DNA from: Pseudoscleropodium purum
Lineage: Eukaryota; Streptophyta; Bryopsida; Hypnales; Brachytheciaceae
Reading direction: 5' to 3'
DNA: 64,000 nt
NCBI GenBank assembly: GCA_963969395.1
Contig: OZ017797.1
Span: 33,418,001 to 33,482,000, forward strand
Both the position numbers and the translations under genes were made by a program. The notes under the pieces were generated by a model, which was given only the letters and a program-made list of their open reading frames with translations, had not been told where the DNA came from and made no database searches. This document shows positions 1-10,110 of the stretch, piece by piece (positions within the stretch are counted from its first letter, which is position 1; each line of letters starts with the position of its first letter).

Positions 1-1149
1 AAATTGATGTATTGCAATGGACATGTGAGTGCATATGTATTTGAGATGGTGTGAAATTGAGAAATTACATAAGTGAATTATAATTGTGTAAAGAGAAGGA
101 ATCAATTTGTTCATGTTGAAGTGAGCTATGAATCCTAATTGAAAGTTTGAGTATTGTTGTAGTAATGTTTTTGACTATGGAATTCCAAGTTGGATTATTG
201 AATTTAAATTGAGATATTTCAATTTTAAATATAGAATATATTATTATAGATTCTCTATTTAATCATCTCTCTTAAACGAACTTATTATACTACATAGGTG
301 ATTTCCAAATAGCTCAATTTTTTCCTTCAACAAGGATCAATTTAGTAAATAATTAGAGAAAATTTGGAACATGTCTAAAATTTGGATAATTGTGCAATTG
401 TTTCTGAAAATATGAAAAATTTTCATTATTGCGAATTCTAAATATTCAAAATTATTCTTGAGGAAATTTGAAAAAAAGAACACGCTTGTATATGAATAGA
501 AAAAATTAATTCATTCAAAGAAGAGTGTCAAAAAATTAGAAAGAAGAAAGTGCGAAAAGCCAAGAAAACCAAATCAAGTTGTCAAACTATCTAAATGCCA
601 AAATTAAATTATATCAACACCAAGGTGCCAAATCTAACATAAATTTATGGTAGTTTGACTTTTAATGAATGCTTCTAGATTTTCTGAAATCAATGATTCA
701 CACATTACAAGCCCATTGTGTAAGGGTTAAATCCATTTTATCAACAAGTGTATACTAAGGTCATTGAATACATAATACCGATGTAAGACATTAAAGCTAA
801 TGTGTACACTTTCAACATCAAGAGGTTTTGAAGAGAACAAAAAAAATCTAATTGGCTAGCCTTTTTTAATTGAACTTATAGTCTACTAAAAAAATCTAAA
901 TATTTTACCCAAAAGACATCCAACACTATTAGAAAATGACATTCAAATCAACATACTTCTATTGATTTAGGTACTGTAATGTCTGTTTTTACAATTTTTT
1001 GTTAATGGTGACATTTGTTTTGTTCATTTGGATAGTGTAGTGATGAAATCAACAAATTTTTGTTGAACATTTTTGAAATCTTTTGGAATCTTATTTGTAC
1101 AATGTAGTTTTTTTTTAAATTAAGTATTCACATACAATTTGGTGTCCAT
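1..1149. other. AT-rich intergenic DNA
   Basis: Very AT-rich DNA with stop codons in all frames. I see no gene, RNA or clear repeat boundary here. Confidence 0.6.
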
Positions 1150-1672
1150 TAAAGACTTTGGAAGTACTTTGCACATAATAAATGAACTTTTTCTAAAAAC
1201 TTTGAATTGAAAAAAGTTGTGAAATTTAACCAATTTTCATCTCCAACAATCCATTTGAGATTTCAATTGTTCAATCAAAAGCTATAACCAAAATTTAAAG
1301 AAGTTTTGGAATTTTTTTTCTTAAAATTTAGTAGACTTTGGAGGCCATTTTGGCATAGTAAAACAACTTTTTTGAAAACATTTGGAACTAATAAGAATTG
1401 GTAAATCAAACAAAATTTCATCTCCAATAATCCATTCGAAGTTTTGATCCTCTAATAAAAAATTATGGACAAAATTCAAAGAGGATGTTCAAAAATGTCA
1501 AAAGTAATAAATTCCCAACCTCTCTCTTAAATTTGTCCAAAACTTTTGAATAAAATCTCCAAACCTCAAATGGAATTTTGGAGATGAAAGCTTGTTTGAA
1601 TTATCAACTTTTATTAGTTCAAAATGTTTTCAAAAAAGTTCTTGTACTATGCCAAAGCAACCTCCAAAGTTT
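1150..1672. repeat. Foldback repeat family FB-a, three-armed copy
   Basis: Two arms lie in the same direction (about 1150-1320 and 1331-1500) and a third is inverted (about 1500-1670). Each arm carries, in order, a TTTGGAGG-like end, a 'ttttggcatagtaaaacaac' stretch, a 'catctccaa' stretch and a 'tggacaaaattcaaagag' stretch. The second and third arms form a near-palindrome of about 340 bp. Two further copies of the family lie at 2230-2573 and 6541-6887. This is a non-coding foldback or MITE-like element; its superfamily is unknown. Confidence 0.7.
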
Positions 1673-2229
1673 CCTTAATTTATAAGAAAATAAATTTCTA
1701 ATACATATCTCCATTTTGCTTATAACTTTTCATTAAAGGATTAACATCTTCAAGGGATTCATTGTTATGATTTAAAGTTCAAAGTTCTTTAAATTTTACT
1801 TATAGATTTTAGAAATGTCCATTTCAATCATAAATAATTTGTAATGTTGTAATAAATCATGTAAATCTAATGTTTTTATGTCTTTTTAACAATATTTGAA
1901 ATCGAGTACCAAAAAACAAATTTAGAAAATCAAATTGAAATGTTTATTATTATGAAAAGTGTTATTTTTTGGGCACATATGGTGTGAAAATTTTTATAGA
2001 ATTTTTTTTTGTTACAAATGGTTAGGTTTCATCTTTCAAACTATTTACTCAAAATGCGTTCCTCAATTGTAGAACTTTCAACCTTCCTTTACATATTGAA
2101 AAAACATGTTGGAAATATATAGTCAAATTTTTTCTTAAAACTTCATATTTATGCTTCAAGGAAATAACACATAGGTAAAAAAGAACTTAATAGTTTAAGT
2201 ATTCACAAGTTGATGTTTTTAAATTCAGA
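1673..2229. other. AT-rich intergenic DNA
   Basis: No reading frame or recognisable element. It separates two foldback copies. Confidence 0.5.
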
Positions 2230-2573
2230 AGACTTCAGGGGTCGTTTTCACATAGTAGACTACCTTTTCTTTTAAGACTTTCAACTACAAAAAGTTGAGA
2301 AATGAAAGTAAATTTCACCTCTAAGAATTCGTTTGCAATTTGGAGTCTTAAATAAAAAGTTATAGACAAAATTCAGAGAGGGTTTGGAATGGTCATTTTT
2401 TTTCTAACACTTTTAAACACCCTCTTTGAATTTTGTCCATAATTTTTTTATAAAAGACTTCGAATTGCAAACGGATCTTTAGAGGTAAAAGTTACCTTCA
2501 TTTTCCATCTTTTCTTAATTGAAAGTTTTAAACAATAGGTTAGTTTACCATGTCAAAACGGCGCCTGAAGTCT
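2230..2573. repeat. Foldback repeat family FB-a
   Basis: A near-palindrome of about 344 bp. The left end AGACTTCAGG matches the inverted right end CCTGAAGTCT, and the arms pair over about 150 bp up to a short centre near 2395. The arms share the 'catctc/cacctc' and 'gacaaaattcagagagg' blocks with the copies at 1150-1672 and 6541-6887. Confidence 0.75.
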
Positions 2574-4560
2574 ACTGACTTCACATGATAAATGCAAGAA
2601 AAACGAGAAACTAATTAAATAAAAACCATTTTCTCTTTTGCACATGCAAATGCATTGTGGTCTATTGGTTTAAGACCTTGGAGTTTGTAGATTAAGTTGG
2701 TACCTATTTGGATTTACCCAACTAATAGTTATGTTCGTTCCAAGGGAGGTCTTTTAAATAGGATTGTTTCTAATTTAATCAAAGCTAATCCCAATAGGAC
2801 ATTGCAACATAAAAAGAAAGAAATAAAATTCCTTTATCCTTTATCACTAATTTATCCTCACAAGGTAGTCTAATTACACAATTTGGACTCTCCACTGTTA
2901 AAGCTACAAGGGTAAGTAACTCCCAATTGTTCTTAAATTCTTTTATACTTCATTTATCTTTAGCTTTCGAATTCCAACTTGGTCTTGATTGCTCTCTAAC
3001 CACCCACTCGGATGTACTTGACTGCAACCACCAACGAAGCCAAAATTTGTCTCCAATTTGGTCTTCACTGCATCTACTTAATTTCGTCGTTACAACTTCC
3101 GAGTTGGTCATCACTTTGTCTTCAAATCCTTATCTACAAGTTCCACGGCAACTAAATCTACCTTGACTAATTCTCTTTGCCTCCTCTGAATCTCACAACT
3201 TGGTCTCTAAAAGTTTTGATTAAAACATAATTTACATTTCTTAGGTCCCAACTTGGAATTAATCATTTTACTGTCAAAATTTTCTATAACTGAATACTAT
3301 TTTTAATTTCCCATTCTCAAACTAAACAAGCATCACACATTAATGTATAATCAAAATTTGGAAAATTAAACAAACAACATTCAACTAACTTGAATTAACA
3401 TCAAACATTCCTTACAACTTCCATTTGACTCATTCATCACAACATAACACATGCATATGTTATAACTTCATTCTCAAATAGTCTCTCAATTATTCTCCAT
3501 TTTTAACTTGACAATTCAGGTATCCACACTTTGAACCCGATTTGGTTTCGACACCCCTCATATAGGCCATATATTCTCAATCACCAACAAATCAGCCTAA
3601 CACATTCACTACTCCTTCAGTTATAACAATCTCTTTATAACTCCAATTTGGTGAATAAATTCACCATAATACAATTGCATTAAGCTCACAACTTTCAGAT
3701 TCCAAATGTTTACTATCTCCACTGCAACTGTAATAGTCTCTAAGTCCTTTCTTCTAATTTCCAATTGGGACTTAGCCTTGAATTTCTTATCCACCAACTA
3801 CTTCTTCTACAAAGCTTCATTTTAGCACAATCTTACTAACTAAATCTTCATCACCAACTTGAATTCACTCACTCACAGTTCGTCAATTTCTCATCCACTC
3901 AGTAATCACTTCAACTTCCTATACAACTTGTCACCCACAGCACAACCATACTTCTCCGACTTGGACTCAGATAATTCCACTTCCAGCTCCAATTAGACCA
4001 CAAATAATCTTCCTCTCTAATTACTTAATGACAGATTTTCCAATTAGCACACTCATCTCCAAACGTAACACACAAACATTCACCATAAACATTCACATAC
4101 AAGAAACAAAGAAAAATACACAACTTGATAGGCTGGGACTTACACTAGACTCTCCTTCAATAGTGGGTAAGTAAAAATAAATACAAAATCAACCCAAGTA
4201 GGAAATTCCAAACCAGACGGTTATCCACTCGGTAAGGATGACTGAACTGCCAACAACCCATTTGGAACCGTCCCAACTTGCCCAATTGCAATATGACTTG
4301 GCACAACATACACATATAAAACTTCCCAATTGGCAATCGACCCCGCCAACTTCTTCAACTTGAATCCTAAATATAAATCACCTCCGTTCACACCGACTTG
4401 GACTCATACACAGTCTTCACCTACCTTCCAACTATTTCAATTATTCACCCAATTTGGCGATTACACAACAAATAGCATGAAATCCCATTTATATATACAA
4501 AACACACACAAAATGCATCCAAAAATACTTCAAAAAATCAAAATTTACCACTGATTAGGC
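2574..4560. other. Strand-asymmetric C-rich block with recurring CCAANTTGG motif
   Basis: From about 2900 to 4560 the plus strand is rich in C, A and T but poor in G, unlike the flanks. A short motif with the core CCAACTTGG, CCAATTTGG or CCAATTGGG recurs roughly every 50-150 bp, for example near 2969, 3053, 3250, 3650, 3767, 4271, 4325 and 4449. The open frames at 2927-3166 and 4330-4554 encode no recognisable protein and look like by-products of the composition. It could be an old satellite or the internal part of a decayed retroelement. Confidence 0.45.
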
Positions 4561-6206
4561 TATTTATAGAGTTCCACCTCTAAGGTCCCAAGTTCAAACC
4601 TCGAAGGCCACCCCCCCCATGTGGCATTGTGGCAAGGCCGCCTAGGTGGCATTGCCGATATAGCCTACTACCTATGTGGCCTATCTGCATGGCGTGATGC
4701 CACATAGAAGTCCCAAATTAGTTTAGAAATTTTGATTTTTTAGAATATAATATTTTAATTATAATTGGTGAAAATTGAACATTTTTTTGTTGTCGAATTA
4801 ACCTTCCAAACCAACGCTTTTTTGCTATGCAGCGTCTGAGTCAACATGTCCAAATCAACATAGACATTAACAAACCAAATCAACACTTTTTTGTCACTGT
4901 GGACACTGAATTTTCTCCTAGAGTAAGGTCAACTTGTAAAGATCATATGTACAAAAATGTCTATTAATTTCATCAAATTGGTAAAATTCCACTACTTTGA
5001 TATTCTATAGGAGGTACAACTTGAGACATAAATCCATACGTGTCTAAATTTTTAGAGTTTGCATAGATGTTTGACACAATTCTTGGCATGCTAATTAAAC
5101 AAAATTGGCAATAGACACATTTTCAAGGTCTTAAGTAATACCTGACGTGAAACAACCACTCTATGCGCTTCCATTACAAAACATAAGCCCCTACAATGGG
5201 AAGTTAATTTGATTTATTAGCAAATATGTTATACAAATTTGTAAACCTTCATCAATTGACTTCTTCAAACAAGCTTGTCATCTATATTCTCCTTAGGAGG
5301 CTCATGGGAGGGTCAACAAAGCTATTAAATTTGCATTGTCATTTGGATGACTACTTTATGTGCTACTCCTAAATGGACCAAAGTAGAACGAGAGAAAAAT
5401 AAGGTTCTCTCTCCATACCAAGACACTCCCAAAATACACATTGAATATCAAAAGTTGAATAAATGTATGGCTTTATTGTCCAAACATAATATCAATTGAA
5501 AATACATTGTCATTTTAGACATTTCTAGCCTAGGAATAGGATCAACTGAGAAACACTAAGAAGCTCAACTTAGGCATTAAAGTATTGAGACTTCCAATAA
5601 ACTATTGTTACTACAAAGGCCAAAATATATGCAACTATCCATACTAGTGTAAGGAATTCTCCCTTGAAATAAAATTTGCATAAATGGCTTATCTAGATTT
5701 TTTTAAATCACAAATAAAATTGAAAAGTAAAATATTTGATTCGTCCAATCACCTCCTAAATCAAAGCTAATTTTTTTATACAATTAGGTAATTGCATTAA
5801 AGAAAAAACCAGACTTTGGTTGGGCCACCAAAGAGTGACAAACCAATCTATTATTTGTGCTCTAAAAGCCTATCAAATTTGTCAAATTTGTATAGTTAAA
5901 TCGTGTAAACTTCAAGAAAATCAATATAGTTGGATTTTGTTTTGACTTGTCTCAACATTCAATATATTGAATGTAGATCTAAGTTGTTTATTCCAAATCC
6001 TTCTTTTAATATATTTGTTCAATAGTTGCCAAATTGAATGTTAATCAAATTAAGGAAATGAAGTAAAATTGAATGTCAATCAAATAAAACAAATGAAGCT
6101 AAATTAAATAGTTTTTGAAGCTAGATGCCAAAGGTAACTAACTTCAATGGGCACTCACCCAATTTTTCATATTTGATATATGAAGAAAAGGTCTTTATAT
6201 AAGTAG
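4561..6206. other. AT-rich DNA with a tRNA-like B-box remnant
   Basis: Around 4580-4612 the sequence 'gtcccaagttcaaacctcg' resembles the B box of a tRNA-derived SINE. It is followed by a C8 run and by GTGGCA-type short repeats up to about 4710. The rest is AT-rich, with no gene or clear element. Confidence 0.35.
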
Positions 6207-6435
6207 CACTACAAGAAAAAGGTGTGTTTTAAGCGAGTTTTTAAGTATGGTCCTAAACATAAGATTATACATAACAACCTTTAAGGCAATTCTCAACAAA
6301 ATTTTACAAAAAACACATGCATTTTTAATAAATTTTTACTAAAAATCTCTTTAAAGGTCATTACTTATAATCTTATGTCTAGAACTATATTTAAAAACTC
6401 ACTTAAAAGTTAAAGCACCCCTTTCTCTTGTAGTG
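6207..6435. mobile_element. CACTA-type MITE with TAG target duplication
   Basis: This 229 bp element begins CACTACAAGAAAAAGG and ends with the inverted form CTCTTGTAGTG. It is flanked on both sides by TAG (6204-6206 and 6436-6438). The arms pair over about 80 bp, so the element is close to a full palindrome. The CACTACAAGAA terminus and 3 bp target duplication are the signature of the CACTA (En/Spm) superfamily. It has no coding capacity and would need a transposase supplied from elsewhere. Confidence 0.9.
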
Positions 6436-6540
6436 TAGGGTAGTAGTACCTTGTGAAACTATCTATGTGGCATATGTAAATTAAGATTAATAGGAGCTCA
6501 AGTACTCACAATGAAGTCAAATTAAGAATAGTATTCAAAA

Positions 6541-6887
6541 TTAAATTTTAGACCTCATTTAGTCATAGTAAAATAACTTTTTTCAAAAAAAATGAACTAA
6601 CTTAATGTGGGAATTGAATTAATTTTCAGTTCCAAAATTCATTTGAAATTTCAAGGCTTTAACCAAAAGTTTTGAACAAAATTTAGAGAGGGGTTGGAAC
6701 TTGGAAGGGACATTTTATTGGACATTTACAAGCACCTCCTCTAAATTTTGTCCATAATTTTTAGTTGGAGTCTTCAAAATTTCAAATGAATTTTGGAGTT
6801 GAAAATTAACTTAATTCCCCACATTAAATTAGTTCAATTTTTTTGAAAAAAGTTATTTACAATGACTAAATGAGGTCTAAAATTTAA
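6541..6887. repeat. Foldback repeat family FB-a
   Basis: A near-perfect inverted repeat of about 347 bp with ends TTAAATTTTAGACCTC and its complement. The arms are about 155 bp and include the same 'gtccataattttt' block as the copies at 1.1-2.6 kb. It is the best preserved copy of the family in the window. Flanking DNA at 6900-6960 resembles, in inverted orientation, DNA near 42400-42490 and 57895-57970. Confidence 0.8.
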
Positions 6888-7807
6888 ATTTAAACACATT
6901 CCTATATTTGATAATGAGTGGTCTATTTTCAAATTATCCCATAGCATTTGAGGATTCATCATGGACTATTGATTTTTTCATAAAAACAACCTTTTCACCC
7001 TTCATTTTCACCAAATGTCCTTGAAATTAGTCTTCTACAATGCCCTAAAAAAATCCTTAATGATAAGTCATTAAACTATTTTTGGTCATTTGCATTTTTT
7101 CTCACAATTTTGGATTGAATGGAAGTTGTATCTAAGTATAAAGTGTTTAATAATCAAGATAAGGTGTTTCAAAATACCTTCATTTTGATTATTATATACT
7201 TTATACTTAAATTGAGAGTCACTAACAGCATTTGACATTCTGGCTTTGATGAATGCAAATAGGAAAAAAATTGATGGGAAAAAATACTATTCATAAGGTC
7301 CTTGGAGGGTTATGGAGCGGCCCTGTTGGCGCCTCACATTTTCTGTACTGCAAGAAGCATTTGACATTTTGGCTCAAAACAGCTTCAATACTAGAATACT
7401 ATGGCTTTTGGAACAATTTTTTTTAAATATAATAAAATATGGATAATTTGTAAAGCATTCAAAATAGTACATGTTAGAAAATTCAGGCTTAGAAAAATTT
7501 ATCTCTAAAAACTTTGCACAACAAAAGAATGGTGGAAAACAAGGTGGAAAATGAAAGAAAATAAATATTTTGGAATTTGATTTTTGGAAAATAGTAAAAA
7601 AATTCAACCAAAAAAAAAAAAATTTAACTTGAAGATATTTCTTTTCAACTATTTGCAATTTTAGACCTTAAATATTGCATTCTCTGCAAGTGTACCAAGC
7701 TTTTGCTACGCTAAATCATGCACAAAATCACTTAAGTAATTGATTGTAGGTAGTTCTACCATAAGATAGTTTTATTCACTATAGGAGTTTCTTTTTCAAG
7801 GATATCG
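6888..7807. other. AT-rich DNA with a hairpin and a short direct repeat
   Basis: An AT-rich imperfect hairpin spans about 7131-7211, with arms containing 'taagtataaagt' and its complement. An 18 bp near-identical direct repeat (GCATTTGACATTCTGGCT) occurs near 7226 and 7347. The minus-strand frame at 7374-7658 is low-complexity and phenylalanine-rich, and is not believable as a gene. Confidence 0.4.
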
Positions 7808-8745
7808 CGAATTTCGTTAATTTGGTGGTTTTAACAATTTAGACCGCACGTCCTAAAGTGTTTTTTCTATACTAGAATCTATACTAGTTCTAGATTTTTG
7901 AAATCTACATATATCCTAGATATATGAAATCTTTACTAATCCTAGATTTTTCAGATTGCTTGGTCTAATATCTATGTTTGTTCTAGATTTTTGAAATCTA
8001 AAACTGACGTAGATGTTAGCAATGTATATTTGTCCTAGATGTCAAGATGTGAAAATGGCATTTGGAATACTGCCAATTTAACGAAATTCGCCATAGATGC
8101 AAAAGAGACCACTACTTCATTGATAAAGAATGTTATGCATGTGAGACCAACACCACTAATGTATATGGGCACTCTCCTAAATCCTTTCATTCAAAATATA
8201 AGGTGAAAACACCCACTCTTGTCCTTGTCTATATTATTTGTCTAGTAGAGTGCCATTAAAGTATCCTTCCATTTACATGAATGTATCCTCTAAATATTTG
8301 ATTCTTATTGGTTGATGCACTATGAATTTTCATTTGTTAAGAACTAATTTTTGCAAGGTTCAGATTTGGATGCACCTACCAAGACAAATTCAATACTCTA
8401 GAGACCCGCAACTTTGAAAAATCATAAAAATTACACATCACATTTATGGTGAATTTCATTAAATTAGCGATATTCCAAATGCCATTTTCACATCTTGACA
8501 TCTAGGACAAATATACATTGCTAACATCTTCATCTATTTTAGATTTCAAAAATCTAGAACAAATCTAGATATTAGACCAAGCAATCTGAAAAATCTAGGA
8601 TTTATAAAGATTTCACATATCTAGGAGATTTGTAGATTTCAAAAATCTAGAACTAGTTCAGATTCTAATACAAAAAAACTAACTTTAGGATGTGCAGTCT
8701 AAACTATTAAAACCGCCAAATTAACAAAATACCACCGTTTTAAAA
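7808..8745. repeat. Large foldback element with self-inverted arms
   Basis: Two arms of about 280-295 bp (7808-8088 and 8450-8745) are inverted copies of one another around a unique middle of about 360 bp. Each arm also begins and ends with inverted copies of a block containing AATTTCGTTAATTTGG, so each arm looks like a complete smaller element. The arms are full of short 'tctagatttttgaaatct' palindromes. The frame at 8062-8259 in the middle matches nothing I recognise. Either this is a long-TIR element of Mutator type or two MITEs inserted in opposite directions. I could not see a target duplication. Confidence 0.7.
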
Positions 8746-8876
8746 AAATTTGCCATTGGAACAATCCTTCATAGTTGACTAGTGCACTTGGCTAGAAAGA
8801 TAGATTCTTGACAAGCTCTGAGAGTGCAAAATTTTGCCTTGGAAAACCAAAGTCATGTAGGTTGTTAAATCATGCC

Positions 8877-9360
8877 CAAGAAATTGGCCCAACAAGGTAA
8901 TTTGGGTGTTTATTAGGGATAAAAGTTTTGAGAAGCCCCCTATTTTGAGCCATGTCTAAGTTTCGTTCTAGACATCTTCCAACTAATTTGGGTTGGGGTG
9001 AACTGACCCCCTCACTCGTCCCCCCTAAGTCAATCTAGGGCATGCAAGTAAAAAAAAAGCCCCCTATATTGTGCTTGATTAAATTACCTAGCACACCTTT
9101 CCTAGCTAATTTTGGGGCTCTGATTGCAAATATGAATTCAGAATTTGAAACTTTTATCATGCGTGGCAAATAAAAATGTCAGGGTTTTCCTTCAGGAACA
9201 AGTGAGGGGGTCAGTTCACCCCAACCCTAATTTGGGGTCTCTGATTGCAAATGTGAATTCAGAATTTGAAAAAAAAAAATTGTGTGAAAAATAAAAAAAT
9301 TCCTGCGTTTTCCCCTGGGGTAATATCAGCCTGCTGGGCCAATTTCCTGGACATGATTTA
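8877..9360. repeat. 'GCCCCCT' repeat family copy, interrupted
   Basis: Markers in order are GCCCCCTATTTTGAGCC, a 'gtctctgattgcaaat' block, a 'gaattcagaatttg' block, an A-rich run and a 'ttttcccctggggtaa' block. The same series occurs at 19389-19640, inverted at 19690-19932, and inverted at 32046-32340. The copy here is interrupted by the palindromic insertion at 8990-9227. Confidence 0.65.
8990..9227. mobile_element. Small TIR element, hAT-like, carrying a repeat fragment
   Basis: The 238 bp element has 27 bp terminal inverted repeats starting GGGTTGGGGTGAACTGACCC and is flanked by TAATTT on both sides (8984-8989 and 9228-9233; possibly longer with mismatches). A duplication of 6-8 bp suggests a hAT-like element but does not prove it. 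Its interior is itself a diverged copy of the 'GCCCCCT' repeat into which it has inserted. Confidence 0.75.
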
Positions 9361-10110
9361 CTGTAACGTCCTGCCAAAGTCCTGCCTGTTAAGTTATCGT
9401 ACTTTACTTTACCGCTTTTGTTGGTACCACAGTTGAATCGGGAGTTGTAAAACCAATGACGTGCATACACGAGTCGACAAAAGCGTCGTGACAATAAAAT
9501 CCACCCATTTCTACTGTTCGTTTGGCGCGTTTGGGAGACTGTCAGAAGGAGCGAGGTTCCGCGTAGAGCTCCCCCCGACACTCGATCATCACTGTCTGCA
9601 GATTTAGTCACGACGCAGCACATGAATTCCGGAGCTCTCATGGAACTGAAGACAACTTGTCGTGCGTGTCAAGTTAATCCACCGACTGGACCTGCGCTGA
9701 TTGATCACTGCTCTTGGTCTCTCCGTCTGTTAGAAATCGATCTCCAAGTCGTTTCTTAATTGATCGTTTCTTGCTGCTAGTACTATTCAAACCCTGTCTG
9801 TGCTTGTCTATCTGTAACACCCTCCTAGCTAACGCCGAATCTCTGAAGGAACAAGTTTCGAGACTGGTGTTAAGTTGTTTGCACAATTCAAGTGCGTATT
9901 TAATCGTCCTTCATTAGGTTGGATCAAACGCAGAAGTCCACTATTCTTGGCGATCTCCAGCTGCTCGAGCTCAGTGGTGAGCTGCTTGATTTCACGTATC
10001 AGCTTGGAATGGGGGGGGGCATACCCCATCGACACCGATCGATCCTCACACCTTGAATTGAGTTAGTTGCTCGTACCAAGAGAGTGATTAATTTGTGACT
10101 TGAACGCATC
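9234..10110 (+). promoter_or_regulatory. GC-richer 5' flank and probable leader of the 10.1 kb gene
   Basis: From about 9360 the base composition rises sharply from the AT-rich repeats to gene-like DNA, and this continues into the coding exon at 10111. It is expected to hold the promoter and 5' untranslated region, but I cannot place a TATA box or transcription start with confidence. A G10 run lies at about 10009-10018. Short frames on both strands exist, and only the minus-strand frame at 9829-10035 has a protein-like pattern. Confidence 0.4.
9829..10035 (-). pseudogene. Possible coiled-coil coding fragment, divergent from the 10.1 kb gene
   Basis: The minus-strand frame reads as a short charged helix (KLIREIKQLTTELEQLEIAK) with heptad-like leucines and mostly G/C third positions, which is unusual for chance frames in this DNA. 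The frame is only 68 codons, lacks any recognised domain and ends in less convincing sequence. It may be a remnant exon of a divergent gene that shared this promoter region, or chance within the leader of the plus-strand gene. I do not recognise a family. Confidence 0.2.

Noticed and set aside
2574..4560. LTR retrotransposon
   Set aside because: No pair of long direct repeats with TG...CA ends and no reverse transcriptase or integrase motifs could be found here or elsewhere in the window.
4560..4610. tRNA gene
   Set aside because: Only a B-box-like stretch is present; no acceptor stem, anticodon arm or nearby A box.
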